NCBI GenBank assembly: GCA_934654585.1
Contig: CAKUGF010000013.1
Span: 1-55,204 of the forward strand
Direction of reading: 5' to 3'
Origin: an uncultured Collinsella sp.
Lineage (GTDB): Bacteria; Actinomycetota; Coriobacteriia; Coriobacteriales; Coriobacteriaceae
DNA: 55,204 nucleotides
Shown one piece after another: positions 9,803 to 18,395 of this stretch (position 1 is the stretch's first letter; each line of letters starts with the position of its first letter). The notes under the pieces were generated by a model. The model was not told where the DNA came from, ran no database searches, and saw only the letters and a list, made by a program, of their open reading frames with translations. Made by a program: the position numbers and the translations under genes.

Positions 9803-9842
9803 TGTTGCGCAACACATTTGCGTTTTGAGGGCTCAATATGAT
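9803..9842 (+). promoter_or_regulatory. Palindrome TGTTGCGCAACA plus -10-like TATGAT
   Basis: The 12-bp perfect palindrome (9803-9814) lies 22 bp upstream of TATGAT (9837-9842), so it would cover or abut the -35 region of the promoter for the zinc-ribbon gene at 9881. The same palindrome precedes the paralogous gene at 36856 and the Rrf2 gene at 398. Confidence 0.5.
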
Positions 9843-9880
9843 GGCGATGGATGCTGTTTGTTGTGAGGGGATGCCCGAAT

Positions 9881-10927
9881 ATGTTTTGCACCAAGTGTGG
9901 CTCCGAGATGCCCGATGGAACTGAATTTTGCACGAACTGCGGGGCGCGCATGGGCGCTGCTTCTCCGGCGGCCGCGCCTGTCGAGCCTGCGTCGATGCCG
10001 GCGGCAGGGATGCCTCCCGTACAGAAAAAGTCGCATAAGCGCGCGGTGATTATCGGCGTGTGCGTGGCGGGCGTGCTGGTGGCCGGCGGTGCCGCGCTGG
10101 CGCTGACCGGCGTGTTGGGTCCACTTGGACAGGGCAACTCGTCGCAGATTACGGTGCTGGGGTCCGACGAGGGTTCGGCCGAGCATAAGGACAAGGGAAG
10201 CGCCAAGGAGAAGCCTGCCGACGACGAGGATGAGGCAGAAGAGCCCGAGGAGACCGGCAGTAGCGTAAAGGTCGACCTCAACGACCAGGCAACCTATGCT
10301 GCTGCAAACCTGTTCCTGTCGAACTTTACGGAGGAACACTTCGATCTGGACTGGTATCAGACGGGCAGCTTCGATTCGACTGATGGACTTTCTGATGACG
10401 AGAAATACAAGCTGGTTAAGTTCATCTGGTGCCATTTTATTGACAACGCGCCGTATCGAATCGAGAAGGGTGACTATGACAACGGCAATCGCCAGCGCAT
10501 AGCGACCGATGTAATCAATAGGGAACTCAACCGCTTGACGGGTCTGACGCTTTCCGATGCCGATATGACCTATGACAGAACGCCGGAGGGACAGGCGATT
10601 CCCGATTCGGCCGAAGCGCATGACGGGTATTTGTATCTCAAGCAGGAATACGGGCAGGGAAATTACAACCCACCGTGTGCCATCGTTACGGGCGCGACGG
10701 ACCTTGGCGACAACATCTACGAGCTCACCTATGAGGTCTACGGTGCTGGCGGTATGTTACTTCCTTCCGACATCCCCGAGAGCACCTATGGCCTGCCGAA
10801 GGATCAGTATATCGCCGCAATTCAGGCTGATGCGTCCAGGGGCCGCACCGAGACCTGTACGGTTCGCGTTGCGCAAGGCGACGGTGTTCCGACCTTTACG
10901 CTGCTCAAGATGGGCGTCTACGACTAG
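9881..10927 (+). CDS. Zinc-ribbon membrane-anchored protein
   Basis: 348 aa from ATG 9881. The N-terminal double-CxxC zinc ribbon (MFCTKCGSEMPDGTEFCTNC) is followed by a Pro/Ala linker and a transmembrane helix (AVIIGVCVAGVLVAGGAALAL, about 58-78). An acidic low-complexity stretch (DDEDEAEEPEE) and an extracytoplasmic domain of about 220 aa with no recognised fold complete it. The topology is ribbon inside, domain outside. The gene at 36856 has the same N-terminal architecture but a different outer domain, and both share an upstream palindrome. The function is unknown, possibly envelope sensing or scaffolding. Confidence 0.75.
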   Translation: MFCTKCGSEMPDGTEFCTNCGARMGAASPAAAPVEPASMPAAGMPPVQKKSHKRAVIIGVCVAGVLVAGGAALALTGVLGPLGQGNSSQITVLGSDEGSAEHKDKGSAKEKPADDEDEAEEPEETGSSVKVDLNDQATYAAANLFLSNFTEEHFDLDWYQTGSFDSTDGLSDDEKYKLVKFIWCHFIDNAPYRIEKGDYDNGNRQRIATDVINRELNRLTGLTLSDADMTYDRTPEGQAIPDSAEAHDGYLYLKQEYGQGNYNPPCAIVTGATDLGDNIYELTYEVYGAGGMLLPSDIPESTYGLPKDQYIAAIQADASRGRTETCTVRVAQGDGVPTFTLLKMGVYD

Positions 10928-10953
10928 GCTTGGCGTATAGCTCACTCTGATAG

Positions 10954-10985
10954 CGCCAGGCGGCTCGTCCGTCTGGCGTTTTTGT
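10954..10985 (+). terminator. Terminator after the zinc-ribbon gene
   Basis: The stem CGCCAGGCGG-CTCGT-CCGTCTGGCG, with one mismatch, runs directly into TTTTT. Confidence 0.85.
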
Positions 10986-11113
10986 TGCGGGGCTGGCTTT
11001 GCCCTTGAGCCGGAGTCCTCTCCATGCGCTACCATGACAGACAATGTATTTGACGTACGACCCGCCGAGCTTGCCCCGGCGGGCTTTTGGCGTTGCGATG
11101 CCGGAGGAACAGC

Positions 11114-14100
11114 ATGCTCATTCACCGTATAGCCGCGCAGCTCTACACTGCCGAGGCGCTGCAGACCGTCGAGGCCGGGCTCGATGCCGGCGAGGACGTG
11201 ACGCTTGCCGTGTCGCAGTCGGGTCGCACGCTTATGGCGGCCGCCCAGTTTGCGCGCCGTCCGCGCCCCACGGTCTACATCGTGAGTGGCGAGGATGCCG
11301 CCGACCGTGCCGCGCGCAGCCTTGCCGCCTACGTGGGCCTGGCACACGTGTGCCGTTTTCCCGAGCGCAAGGATTACCCCTGGCGCGAGCAGGCGCCCGA
11401 CGATGCCGTGGTGGCCCAGCGCTGCGAGGCGCTGGGGCGCATCGTGCGCGGAGACAACTGCATCATGGTCGCCTCGGCCCGCGCGCTGCTGCGCTGTGTT
11501 CCGCCGGTCGAGAGCCGCTACTGGGAGTCCACCACCTTTGCGGTGGGCGAGGAGATTCCCTTTGACGAGGTGCCGCAGCGCCTGGTGGGCATGGGCTACA
11601 CCAATGCCGGCGCCGCCGACGCGCCCGGTCTGTTCCGCGTGCACGGCGATACCGTCGAGGTGTTCCCGGCGCAGGAAAAGGCGCCCGTGCGCATTGAGTT
11701 CTTTGGCGACGAGATCGATCGCATCCGCCGTATGGTGAGCTCCACGGGCCAAACCATCGGCAACGAGGACAGCATCGAAATCTTCCCCTGCCGCGAGCTG
11801 GCGCTCACCGACGAGGCCGTCCACAACATGCACGTGGCGCTCTACCGCGCCAGCCAGGATGACAGCAAGCTGGCGGCGCTGCTCGAGATGGTGGACGCGC
11901 GCATCGTCACGCCCGAGCTTGATCGCTTTTTGCCGGTGATGTACGGCCAGACCGTGAGCCCGCTGTCGCATGTGAGCGGCAAGGCGCTCGTGGTGCTGTC
12001 CGAGCCGCGCTCTCTGTTCGACGACTGCCTGCGTGCCTACGAGGACATCGAGGCCCGCGCCAACGAGGCGGGGGTCGATCGTCTGGACGGTCTGTACGTG
12101 CGTGCCCAGCAGCTCGACTTTGGTGGGCAGCAGCGCCTGAACTACGTGAGCCTCATCCGTGCCGGTGGTGCGGTGACGGCCGAGCTCAAGATTGAGCAGC
12201 CGGCTATTGCGGGCTCGGACAACCGCTTTATGACGCGCATTCAGGAGGTCGTGGGCAAGCGCTATGCCTGCGTGTTTGCCATTCCCGACCGTGGTGCGCG
12301 CGAGTCGATGGAACTCACCTTTGGCGACGAGGGCATTACGTTTGAGGAGTCGCTGACCGCGGCACCCGAAAACGCGGGCGCTATCGGTGACCGTGTGCGC
12401 GTGGCGGCGGCGGATTCTGCCGATCGTGCCGCCCGCCAGGAGGCCCATGCTTCTATTCGCGAGCGTAAGGCAGATGCGCTCAACGCCCGCTCGCTCGAGG
12501 CGGGTGCCGCGCAGGCTGCCGCCGGCGCCGCCGTGCCCACCATCTCGCGCGGACGCGTGACCTTTGTGGATGCCGCCCTGCCGCAGGGCGTGGTGGTGCC
12601 CGATGCCAACCTGGCCGTGTTCTCGATCGCCGACCTCAACGCTCGCATGGATGCCAACCGCGTGCGTAGCCGCCGCAAGGTAGACATCACGCAGATCACC
12701 TTTCCGTTTAAGCCGGGCGACTACGTGGTGCACGCCACCCACGGCATCGCGCTCTTTAGCGAGATCGCGCGCCAGGAAGTGGGCGGCAAGGAACGCGACT
12801 ACTTTTTGCTGGAATATGCCGACGGCGACAAGCTCTACGTACCGCTGGAGCAGGTCGACCGCATTACGCGCTATGTTGGTCCCGACGGCGACAAGCCGCG
12901 TCTGACCAGGCTCAACACCGCCGACTGGACGCGTGCCACCAACAAGGCGCGCAAGAATGCCAAAAAGCTGGCGTTTGACCTGGTCGACCTCTATACGCGC
13001 CGCTCTTCGATCGCCGGCATTGCCTGCCCGCCCGATACACCCGAGCAGATCGAGATGGAGGAGAGCTTTCCCTACGACGAGACGCGCGACCAGCTGGAGG
13101 CCATCGCCGACATTAAGGCCGACATGGAGGCGCCCAAGCCCATGGACCGCCTGCTGTGCGGCGACGTGGGTTTTGGCAAGACCGAGGTCGCCCTGCGTGC
13201 GGCGTTTAAGTGCGTGGACTCTGGCCGCCAGGTCATGGTGCTCTGCCCCACGACCATTCTGGCCCAGCAGCACTACGAGACGTTCTTTGAGCGCTTTGCC
13301 CCGTTTGGCCTGGAGGTCGAGGTGCTCAGCCGTTTTCGCACTCCGGCTCAGCAAAAGCGCGCGCTCAAGGCGTTTGCCGAGGGCACGATCGACGTGCTCA
13401 TTGGCACGCACCGCCTGCTTTCTGCCGATGTGAACCCCAAGAACCTGGGTCTGGTGATCATCGACGAGGAGCAGCGCTTTGGCGTGCAGCACAAGGAGCA
13501 GCTCAAGAACCTGCGCGAGCAGATTGACGTGCTCACGCTTTCGGCAACGCCGATTCCGCGAACCATGCAGATGGCCACGAGCGGCGTGCGCGACATGAGC
13601 CTGATCACCACACCGCCGACCGGGCGCCGTCCCGTGATCGTGCACGTGGGGGAGTACGACCCTGACGTGGTGAGTGCGGCGATTCGTCTGGAAGTAGGCC
13701 GCGGTGGCCAGGTGTACTACGTGTCCAACCGCGTCAAGACCATCGATGACGCCGTGGCGCGCGTTCACGAGGCCGCGCCCGAGGCGCGCGTGGGCGTGGC
13801 GCACGGCAAGATGAGCCCGCGCGAGGTCGAGGACGTGATGATCGAGTTCGCGACCAAGAAGATCGACGTGCTCATCGCCACGACCATCGTGGAGAGCGGC
13901 ATCGACAACGCGACGGCCAACACGCTCATCATTGAGGACTCGCAGCGCCTGGGCCTGGCGCAGCTCTACCAGCTCAAGGGCCGCGTGGGCCGCTCGGCTA
14001 CGCAGGCTTACGCGTACTTTATGTTCCCCGGCGAGCTGCCGCTCACCGAGGAAGCCACGGCGCGCCTGACCGCGCTGTCCGAGTTCCAGGACCTGGGCAG

Positions 14101-14746
14101 CGGCATGCGCATTGCCATGCGCGATCTGGAGATCCGCGGCGCCGGCTCGCTTATGGGTGCCGAGCAGCACGGTAACCTGTCGAGCGTGGGCTTTGACCTG
14201 TTTACGCAGATGCTGGGCCAGGCGGTGGCCGAGGCGCGCGGCGATGACGATGCCGGCGTGGAGGCGGCGAGCGTGGGCATCAACCTGCCGGCCGACTACT
14301 TCTTGTCCGAGGAGTACCTGCCGGCGGTGGACCAGCGCGTGCTCGTGTACCGAAAACTCGCGGCGGCAGAGGACCTGGAGAGCATCGACGAGGTGCAGGA
14401 GGAGACCGAGGCCGCGCACGGCGAGCTGCCGTTGGCGGGACTCAACCTGTTCAACCGCGCGCGCATCCGCATTCGCGGCGAGCGTCTGGGGCTCGAGAGC
14501 GTCACGCTTAGCGGCGGGCGCATCGCCTTTTTGGGTGTCGACGTGCCCAAGAAGGTGGCCTTTGAGTTCAAGAATCGCTACGGCGCGGTGAACTTTCCCA
14601 AGAGCCGCAAGCTGTCGGTGCCCTACAAGGCGGGCGCCGGTGCGGGCAGCGGCCTGGGCCGCGGTCTCGACGCCAACGACGGCACCGGCCCGGTGGCAGC
14701 GGCGCTCATGCTGCTGCAGCAATTAGGGGCCAGCGACGATGATTGA
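11114..14746 (+). CDS. mfd: Transcription-repair coupling factor Mfd
   Basis: 1210 aa from ATG 11114 behind GGAGGAAC. In order: the UvrB-homology module (about 1-350); the CarD-like RNA polymerase interaction domain (about 525-600, FKPGDYVVHATHGIALF); a RecG-like SF2 translocase with Walker A GDVGFGKTEVALRAAF and Walker B IIDEEQRFGV; helicase motif VI region LYQLKGRVGRS; and the C-terminal TRCF domain. It removes stalled RNA polymerase at lesions and recruits UvrA. The length is normal and no defect is visible. The stop is followed closely by a hairpin. Confidence 0.98.
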   Translation: MLIHRIAAQLYTAEALQTVEAGLDAGEDVTLAVSQSGRTLMAAAQFARRPRPTVYIVSGEDAADRAARSLAAYVGLAHVCRFPERKDYPWREQAPDDAVVAQRCEALGRIVRGDNCIMVASARALLRCVPPVESRYWESTTFAVGEEIPFDEVPQRLVGMGYTNAGAADAPGLFRVHGDTVEVFPAQEKAPVRIEFFGDEIDRIRRMVSSTGQTIGNEDSIEIFPCRELALTDEAVHNMHVALYRASQDDSKLAALLEMVDARIVTPELDRFLPVMYGQTVSPLSHVSGKALVVLSEPRSLFDDCLRAYEDIEARANEAGVDRLDGLYVRAQQLDFGGQQRLNYVSLIRAGGAVTAELKIEQPAIAGSDNRFMTRIQEVVGKRYACVFAIPDRGARESMELTFGDEGITFEESLTAAPENAGAIGDRVRVAAADSADRAARQEAHASIRERKADALNARSLEAGAAQAAAGAAVPTISRGRVTFVDAALPQGVVVPDANLAVFSIADLNARMDANRVRSRRKVDITQITFPFKPGDYVVHATHGIALFSEIARQEVGGKERDYFLLEYADGDKLYVPLEQVDRITRYVGPDGDKPRLTRLNTADWTRATNKARKNAKKLAFDLVDLYTRRSSIAGIACPPDTPEQIEMEESFPYDETRDQLEAIADIKADMEAPKPMDRLLCGDVGFGKTEVALRAAFKCVDSGRQVMVLCPTTILAQQHYETFFERFAPFGLEVEVLSRFRTPAQQKRALKAFAEGTIDVLIGTHRLLSADVNPKNLGLVIIDEEQRFGVQHKEQLKNLREQIDVLTLSATPIPRTMQMATSGVRDMSLITTPPTGRRPVIVHVGEYDPDVVSAAIRLEVGRGGQVYYVSNRVKTIDDAVARVHEAAPEARVGVAHGKMSPREVEDVMIEFATKKIDVLIATTIVESGIDNATANTLIIEDSQRLGLAQLYQLKGRVGRSATQAYAYFMFPGELPLTEEATARLTALSEFQDLGSGMRIAMRDLEIRGAGSLMGAEQHGNLSSVGFDLFTQMLGQAVAEARGDDDAGVEAASVGINLPADYFLSEEYLPAVDQRVLVYRKLAAAEDLESIDEVQEETEAAHGELPLAGLNLFNRARIRIRGERLGLESVTLSGGRIAFLGVDVPKKVAFEFKNRYGAVNFPKSRKLSVPYKAGAGAGSGLGRGLDANDGTGPVAAALMLLQQLGASDDD

Positions 14747-14755
14747 CAAGTAAGT

Positions 14756-14800
14756 GGCGTGGTGGGACAGAGCCATCAGTAGCTCTTTGTCCCGCCACGT
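14756..14800 (+). terminator. Hairpin between mfd and the PAP2 gene
   Basis: The arms GGCGTGGTGGGACAGAG and CTCTTTGTCCCGCCACG pair with few mismatches. A long T tract is lacking, so it may act as a weak terminator or as an RNA stability element. Confidence 0.55.
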
Positions 14801-14834
14801 TGCTGGTTGACCTCCGCCCGACCGAAAGGAAAGC

Positions 14835-15698
14835 ATGTTTGGGTACATCTACAAGAAAGATGCCTCTGCCATTGCGGCCATCCTGGCTCTCTGTCTGCTC
14901 ACCGGCACGTTTTTCGATTACCAAATCTCAAGTGCGCTGTTCAACTCATCCAGCCTGTTCGGCCGTTTTGTCGAGGCCGCCGGCGAGCTGCCGTTTGAGC
15001 TGACGGCGAGCATCGCGGGCGTTATGCTCGTGCGCGCGGTGCGCCCCGATTCCAGGGCGAGCAAGTGGCTTGCCGTGCTCGGCATCCTCGTCAATGTAGG
15101 CCTGGCCGGCTACGAGATCATTTCGTCCCTGCGGGTTGGCGGCAAGCTCGTTGCGGTCCAGTTGGTACTGACATTTGTGCTGGTTATCGCCGCCAACCTC
15201 ATCGTCAATCGTCTTACGCGCAAAACCTCGCCCGACGAGCTCACGCGTTGGGCGCTGATGGTGCTCGCCGTTTGGGTTGCCCAGGCCATTATCCTCAACG
15301 TGATCGTCAAGCCGCTGTGGTCGCGCCCGCGCATGCGCGTGATTGAGGTCACGCCGGGGCTCAATTTTCAGCCGTGGTGGGTGATCGGCAACCCCGACAA
15401 GTGGAGCTATATTGCGGCCGGCGTGATCAAGGATGGCTTTAAGTCGTTTGCGAGCGGGCACACGGCGCATGCGGCGATCGGCCTTATGCTCGCCGGGCTT
15501 CCCGCGGCTGCCTTTACGGAAAAGCCGTCGCGCCGCCGCGTGGTCTTTTGGGCCGCGGCTGCCGTCGCGGCGCTCGTCGCCTTTGGCCGCATCGTGATCG
15601 GTGCGCATTTTTTGAGTGACGTGAGCTGCGGCTTTGCCCTGGTGCTGGCGCTCGAATGCCTTGCCGCGCGCATTGCCTATCCGCACGGCGTACAATAA
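14835..15698 (+). CDS. PAP2-family membrane phosphatase
   Basis: 287 aa from ATG 14835 behind GAAAGGAAAG. It has about six membrane helices. The three PAP2 motifs are visible: KPLWSRPRMRV (KxxxxxxRP-like), SFASGHTAHA (PSGH-like, with the His acid/base) and RIVIGAHFLSDV (Rx5Hx3D with the nucleophilic His). Such enzymes dephosphorylate undecaprenyl diphosphate or phosphatidic acid or phosphatidylglycerol phosphate at the membrane. Which substrate applies here is not determinable. Threonine aldolase follows after 45 bp. Confidence 0.85.
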   Translation: MFGYIYKKDASAIAAILALCLLTGTFFDYQISSALFNSSSLFGRFVEAAGELPFELTASIAGVMLVRAVRPDSRASKWLAVLGILVNVGLAGYEIISSLRVGGKLVAVQLVLTFVLVIAANLIVNRLTRKTSPDELTRWALMVLAVWVAQAIILNVIVKPLWSRPRMRVIEVTPGLNFQPWWVIGNPDKWSYIAAGVIKDGFKSFASGHTAHAAIGLMLAGLPAAAFTEKPSRRRVVFWAAAAVAALVAFGRIVIGAHFLSDVSCGFALVLALECLAARIAYPHGVQ

Positions 15699-15743
15699 CC
15701 CCGTTTGAATCATCTGGCCGAAACCCGGTAAGAGAGGATTGCC

Positions 15744-16769
15744 ATGCTCGCGTTCAACAACGATTATTCCCACGGCGCACACCCGGCGGTGCTGCAGGCG
15801 CTCGTCGACACCAATATGGAGCCGCAGCCTGGCTACGGTACCGACGCGCACACCGAGCATGCCAAGCAGCTCATCCGCGAGGCCTGCCAGGCACCCGATG
15901 CCGATGTGTTCTTGCTGGTGGGTGGTACGCAGGCCAACGCCACGGTGATCGATATGCTGCTCGCTCCGTACCAGGGTGTTGTTGCTGCCGAGACCGGCCA
16001 CGTCGCCTGCCACGAGGCGGGCGCCATCGAGTTTGGCGGCCACAAGGTGCTCACCATCCCCGGCTACGAGGGCAAGATGCATGCCGAGGATCTCGAGAAC
16101 TATATCCAGGTGTTTTACGAGAATGAGAGCTACGAGCACACGGTGTTCCCGGGTGCCGTGTACGTGAGCCTGTCGACTGAGTACGGCACGCTGTATTCCA
16201 AGGCCGAGCTCGCGGCGATTCACGCGGTGTGCCAGAAGCGCGAGATTCCGCTGTTTGTGGATGGTGCCCGCCTGGCTTATGCGCTGGCGGCCGATGAGTG
16301 CGACATCACCCTGCCCGAGCTGGCGCAGCTGTGCGACGTGTTCTACATCGGCGGCACCAAGTGCGGTGCTCTGTGCGGCGAGGCCGTGGTGTTCTGCGGC
16401 ATGCATGCTCCGGCGCATCCCATTCCGCGCATTAAGCAGCACGGCGCGCTGTTGGCCAAGGGCCGCCTGACGGGCGTGCAGTTTGAGGCGCTCTTTACCG
16501 ATGGGCTGTATTTTGAGATCGGTCGCCAGGCGATCGATACCGCGAAGGCACTGCGTCGTGTGCTGCACGAGCGCGGGTACCAGTTCTTCTTGGAGACGCC
16601 CACGAACCAGCAGTTTGTGATTCTGCCCAACGAGGACATGGCGCGCATTCGCGAGCATGCGGCGATCGAGTACTGGGAAAAGTACGACGAGACCCACACC
16701 GTGGTGCGTTTTTGCACCAGCTGGGCCACGACGCAGGAGGACATCGACGCGCTGGCGGCTGTCCTGTAG
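15744..16769 (+). CDS. Low-specificity threonine aldolase family protein
   Basis: 341 aa from ATG 15744 (RBS AGAGGAT). It is a fold-type I PLP enzyme. The N-terminal FNNDYSHGAHPAVLQAL and the substrate loop YGTDAHTEHAKQLI are characteristic. The cofactor aspartate segment is VDGARLAYAL, and the PLP lysine is in FYIGGTKCGAL. It cleaves threonine or allo-threonine to glycine and acetaldehyde, or related beta-hydroxy amino acids. Stereospecificity cannot be read. A strong terminator follows. Confidence 0.9.
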   Translation: MLAFNNDYSHGAHPAVLQALVDTNMEPQPGYGTDAHTEHAKQLIREACQAPDADVFLLVGGTQANATVIDMLLAPYQGVVAAETGHVACHEAGAIEFGGHKVLTIPGYEGKMHAEDLENYIQVFYENESYEHTVFPGAVYVSLSTEYGTLYSKAELAAIHAVCQKREIPLFVDGARLAYALAADECDITLPELAQLCDVFYIGGTKCGALCGEAVVFCGMHAPAHPIPRIKQHGALLAKGRLTGVQFEALFTDGLYFEIGRQAIDTAKALRRVLHERGYQFFLETPTNQQFVILPNEDMARIREHAAIEYWEKYDETHTVVRFCTSWATTQEDIDALAAVL

Positions 16770-16787
16770 GTTAATGCGATGACGAGG

Positions 16788-16830
16788 GGCCGCCTTGCGC
16801 TTGGGTTTGGCGCAAGGCGGCCTTTGCTTT
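16788..16830 (+). terminator. Terminator after threonine aldolase
   Basis: A perfect 13-bp stem GGCCGCCTTGCGC / GCGCAAGGCGGCC with a 9-nt loop is followed by TTTGCTTTT. Confidence 0.88.
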
Positions 16831-16846
16831 TGAGGGGAGGGGCTGT

Positions 16847-17446
16847 ATGCCCGAGAAATCCGAGATGTCCGAGCCGACGATTCGCCTGGCGACGCCCGAT
16901 GACGCGCCGGCCTTGCTTGCTATCTACGAGCCGTACGTGCTCGAAACGGCAATCACCTGCGAATACAAGGTGCCGAGCGTTGGGGAGTTTGCCGGACGCA
17001 TCGCCAAGACGCTTGAGCGCTATCCGTACCTGGTGATGGAACTCGATGGGCGTCCGGTGGGTTATGCCTACGTGAGCGCGCTCAACAGCCGCGAGGCATA
17101 TGACTGGTCGGTTGAGACGTCGATCTATCTGGCGCGCGATGTGCGCCATGGCGGACTGGGCCGCAAACTGCATGATGCACTCAAGCAATGCCTGGTTGCG
17201 ATGGGCATTACCAACATGTGCGCGCTTATCGCCGTGCCGCACGACAAGGATGACGAGTACCTGACGCACAATAGCCAGGACTTCCATGCTCATATGGGAT
17301 ATCGCCTGGTGGGTGCCTTTGACCGCTGTGCGCAAAAGTTCGGCCGCTGGTACGACATGTGCTGGATGGAGCTGGTCCTGGCCGAGCGCGTCCCCAACCA
17401 GCCCAAGCCAATCTGGTTCCCCGACCTTCCCAAACCTACCATTTAG
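16847..17446 (+). CDS. GNAT N-acetyltransferase (phosphinothricin acetyltransferase-like)
   Basis: 199 aa from ATG 16847 behind GGGGAGGGG; a second in-frame ATG at 16865 is possible. The beginning TIRLATPDDAPALLAIYEPYV and the acetyl-CoA pyrophosphate loop DVRHGGLGRKLHDAL (about residues 98-112) place it in the Pat/Bar-like GNAT branch, which N-acetylates small amines. The last codons (LPKPTI and stop) lie inside a REP-like repeat also present at 36209-36250. The native C-terminus may therefore have been altered by repeat insertion. The gene is convergent with the GntR gene, whose stop falls in the same repeat. Confidence 0.85.
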   Translation: MPEKSEMSEPTIRLATPDDAPALLAIYEPYVLETAITCEYKVPSVGEFAGRIAKTLERYPYLVMELDGRPVGYAYVSALNSREAYDWSVETSIYLARDVRHGGLGRKLHDALKQCLVAMGITNMCALIAVPHDKDDEYLTHNSQDFHAHMGYRLVGAFDRCAQKFGRWYDMCWMELVLAERVPNQPKPIWFPDLPKPTI

Positions 17447-17470
17447 GGACAGGTTTATTTTGGCAGGTTA
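17429..17470. repeat. REP-like element (GGGACAGGTTTATTTTGGCA), copy 1
   Basis: The imperfect hairpin has arms AAACCTACCA and TGGCAGGTT around a GGGACAGG core. It is nearly identical to 36209-36250. It contains the stop codons of two convergent genes (GNAT on plus, GntR on minus). Confidence 0.75.
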
Positions 17471-18190
17471 GCCGATGGGCTCGGTGTATTTGGCGCGGTC
17501 GGTTCGTTGGATGCGCTTGGAGACGTGGAGCGGGCGACCGTCGGTGTCGTAGACGTAGTCGGTGATCAGAATCAGCGCCTGCCCGCGCTCGACGTTGAGC
17601 AAAAACGCCTCGTTTTGCGAGGCATAGCACACCTCAAAGGTCTTGTGTCCCTGGGCCGGTGCGCGATGGAACTCCTGACGCAACGTGGCATAGAGCGAAC
17701 CGTCCATGTTGCGGTCGATGAGCGCCTCAAAGCTCGGCGGCAGATAGGTAGTTTCCAAGCATAGCGGCACATCGTCCAGATAACGCAGGCGGACGAGCTT
17801 GACGAGCCTGCTGCCCACGGCGGCGTCAAAGAATTTGGCCACGCTGCCCGTCGCCTTGGCAAAGCCCGAATCCACCGTGCGCGTGGTGGGCTTCATACCC
17901 TGGCCTTCGACCTGTTTGGTATAGCTCGAAAACACCAGGTTGTTCTCGTGGAGCGCCGGCGTGTCGGCCACAAAGGCGCCGCGCCCGCGCTCGGTGCGCA
18001 CCAGGCCCTCATCCACCAGTACCTTAAGTGCATGGCGCACGGTGCTGCGCGACAGCCCCGACTCATCCATGAGCTCCATCTCGGACGGCAGCTTGTCTCC
18101 GCGTGCGTAGATGCCGGCGGCGATGCGGTCGCGGAGCGTGCCCGCCAGACGCTCGTATTGGGTCAGTTTCTTTTTAGACGAAGCACTCAT
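17468..18190 (-). CDS. GntR/HutC-family regulator, divergent from a SIS gene
   Basis: 240 aa. The N-terminal winged helix (TQYERLAGTLRDRIAAGIY, then LPSEMELMDESGLSRSTVRH) is followed by a UTRA effector domain (about 85-240). The UTRA fold usually binds sugar phosphates or amino-acid-like ligands. The gene is divergent from the SIS gene at 18396. The 205-bp gap carries repeated TTGTATGC-type sites, suggesting control of both genes. The stop codon lies within a REP-like repeat. The inducer is probably a glycated amine 6-phosphate or a related sugar phosphate (inference). Confidence 0.88.
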   Translation of the reverse strand: MSASSKKKLTQYERLAGTLRDRIAAGIYARGDKLPSEMELMDESGLSRSTVRHALKVLVDEGLVRTERGRGAFVADTPALHENNLVFSSYTKQVEGQGMKPTTRTVDSGFAKATGSVAKFFDAAVGSRLVKLVRLRYLDDVPLCLETTYLPPSFEALIDRNMDGSLYATLRQEFHRAPAQGHKTFEVCYASQNEAFLLNVERGQALILITDYVYDTDGRPLHVSKRIQRTDRAKYTEPIG

Positions 18191-18200
18191 ACGATCAACC

Positions 18201-18357
18201 TGTATCTAACTTGTATGCTTTCCGAATCAAGCATGTATCTAATACAACAACAAAACTGCTGGTAATGAGTTATCGAAAATCTCACCAGCAAAATTTCTAA
18301 GACAAATATAGCATACAACTAGTCGACATCGCCAAAACATGTATGTAACTTGTATGC
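18201..18357. promoter_or_regulatory. Repeated GntR operator candidates in the divergent promoter
   Basis: GTATCTAACTTGTATGC (18202-18218) recurs as GTATGTAACTTGTATGC (18341-18357), with one mismatch. GCATGTATCTAATACAA (18231-18247) and the inverted GCATACAA (18311-18318) lie between. These sites differ from those near the other GntR genes of the window. A hairpin GCTGGT/ACCAGC (about 18259-18288) is also present. Confidence 0.6.
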
Positions 18358-18395
18358 CATCGACAGCATCAAACGAGAAGAAAGGCTGATGCACG

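Noticed and set aside
10757..14722. Very long minus-strand open frame (about 1320 codons) opposite mfd
   Set aside because: The plus strand encodes a canonical Mfd with all motifs. The opposite frame is His/Leu/Arg-rich with no family resemblance, a usual shadow of GC-rich codon use.
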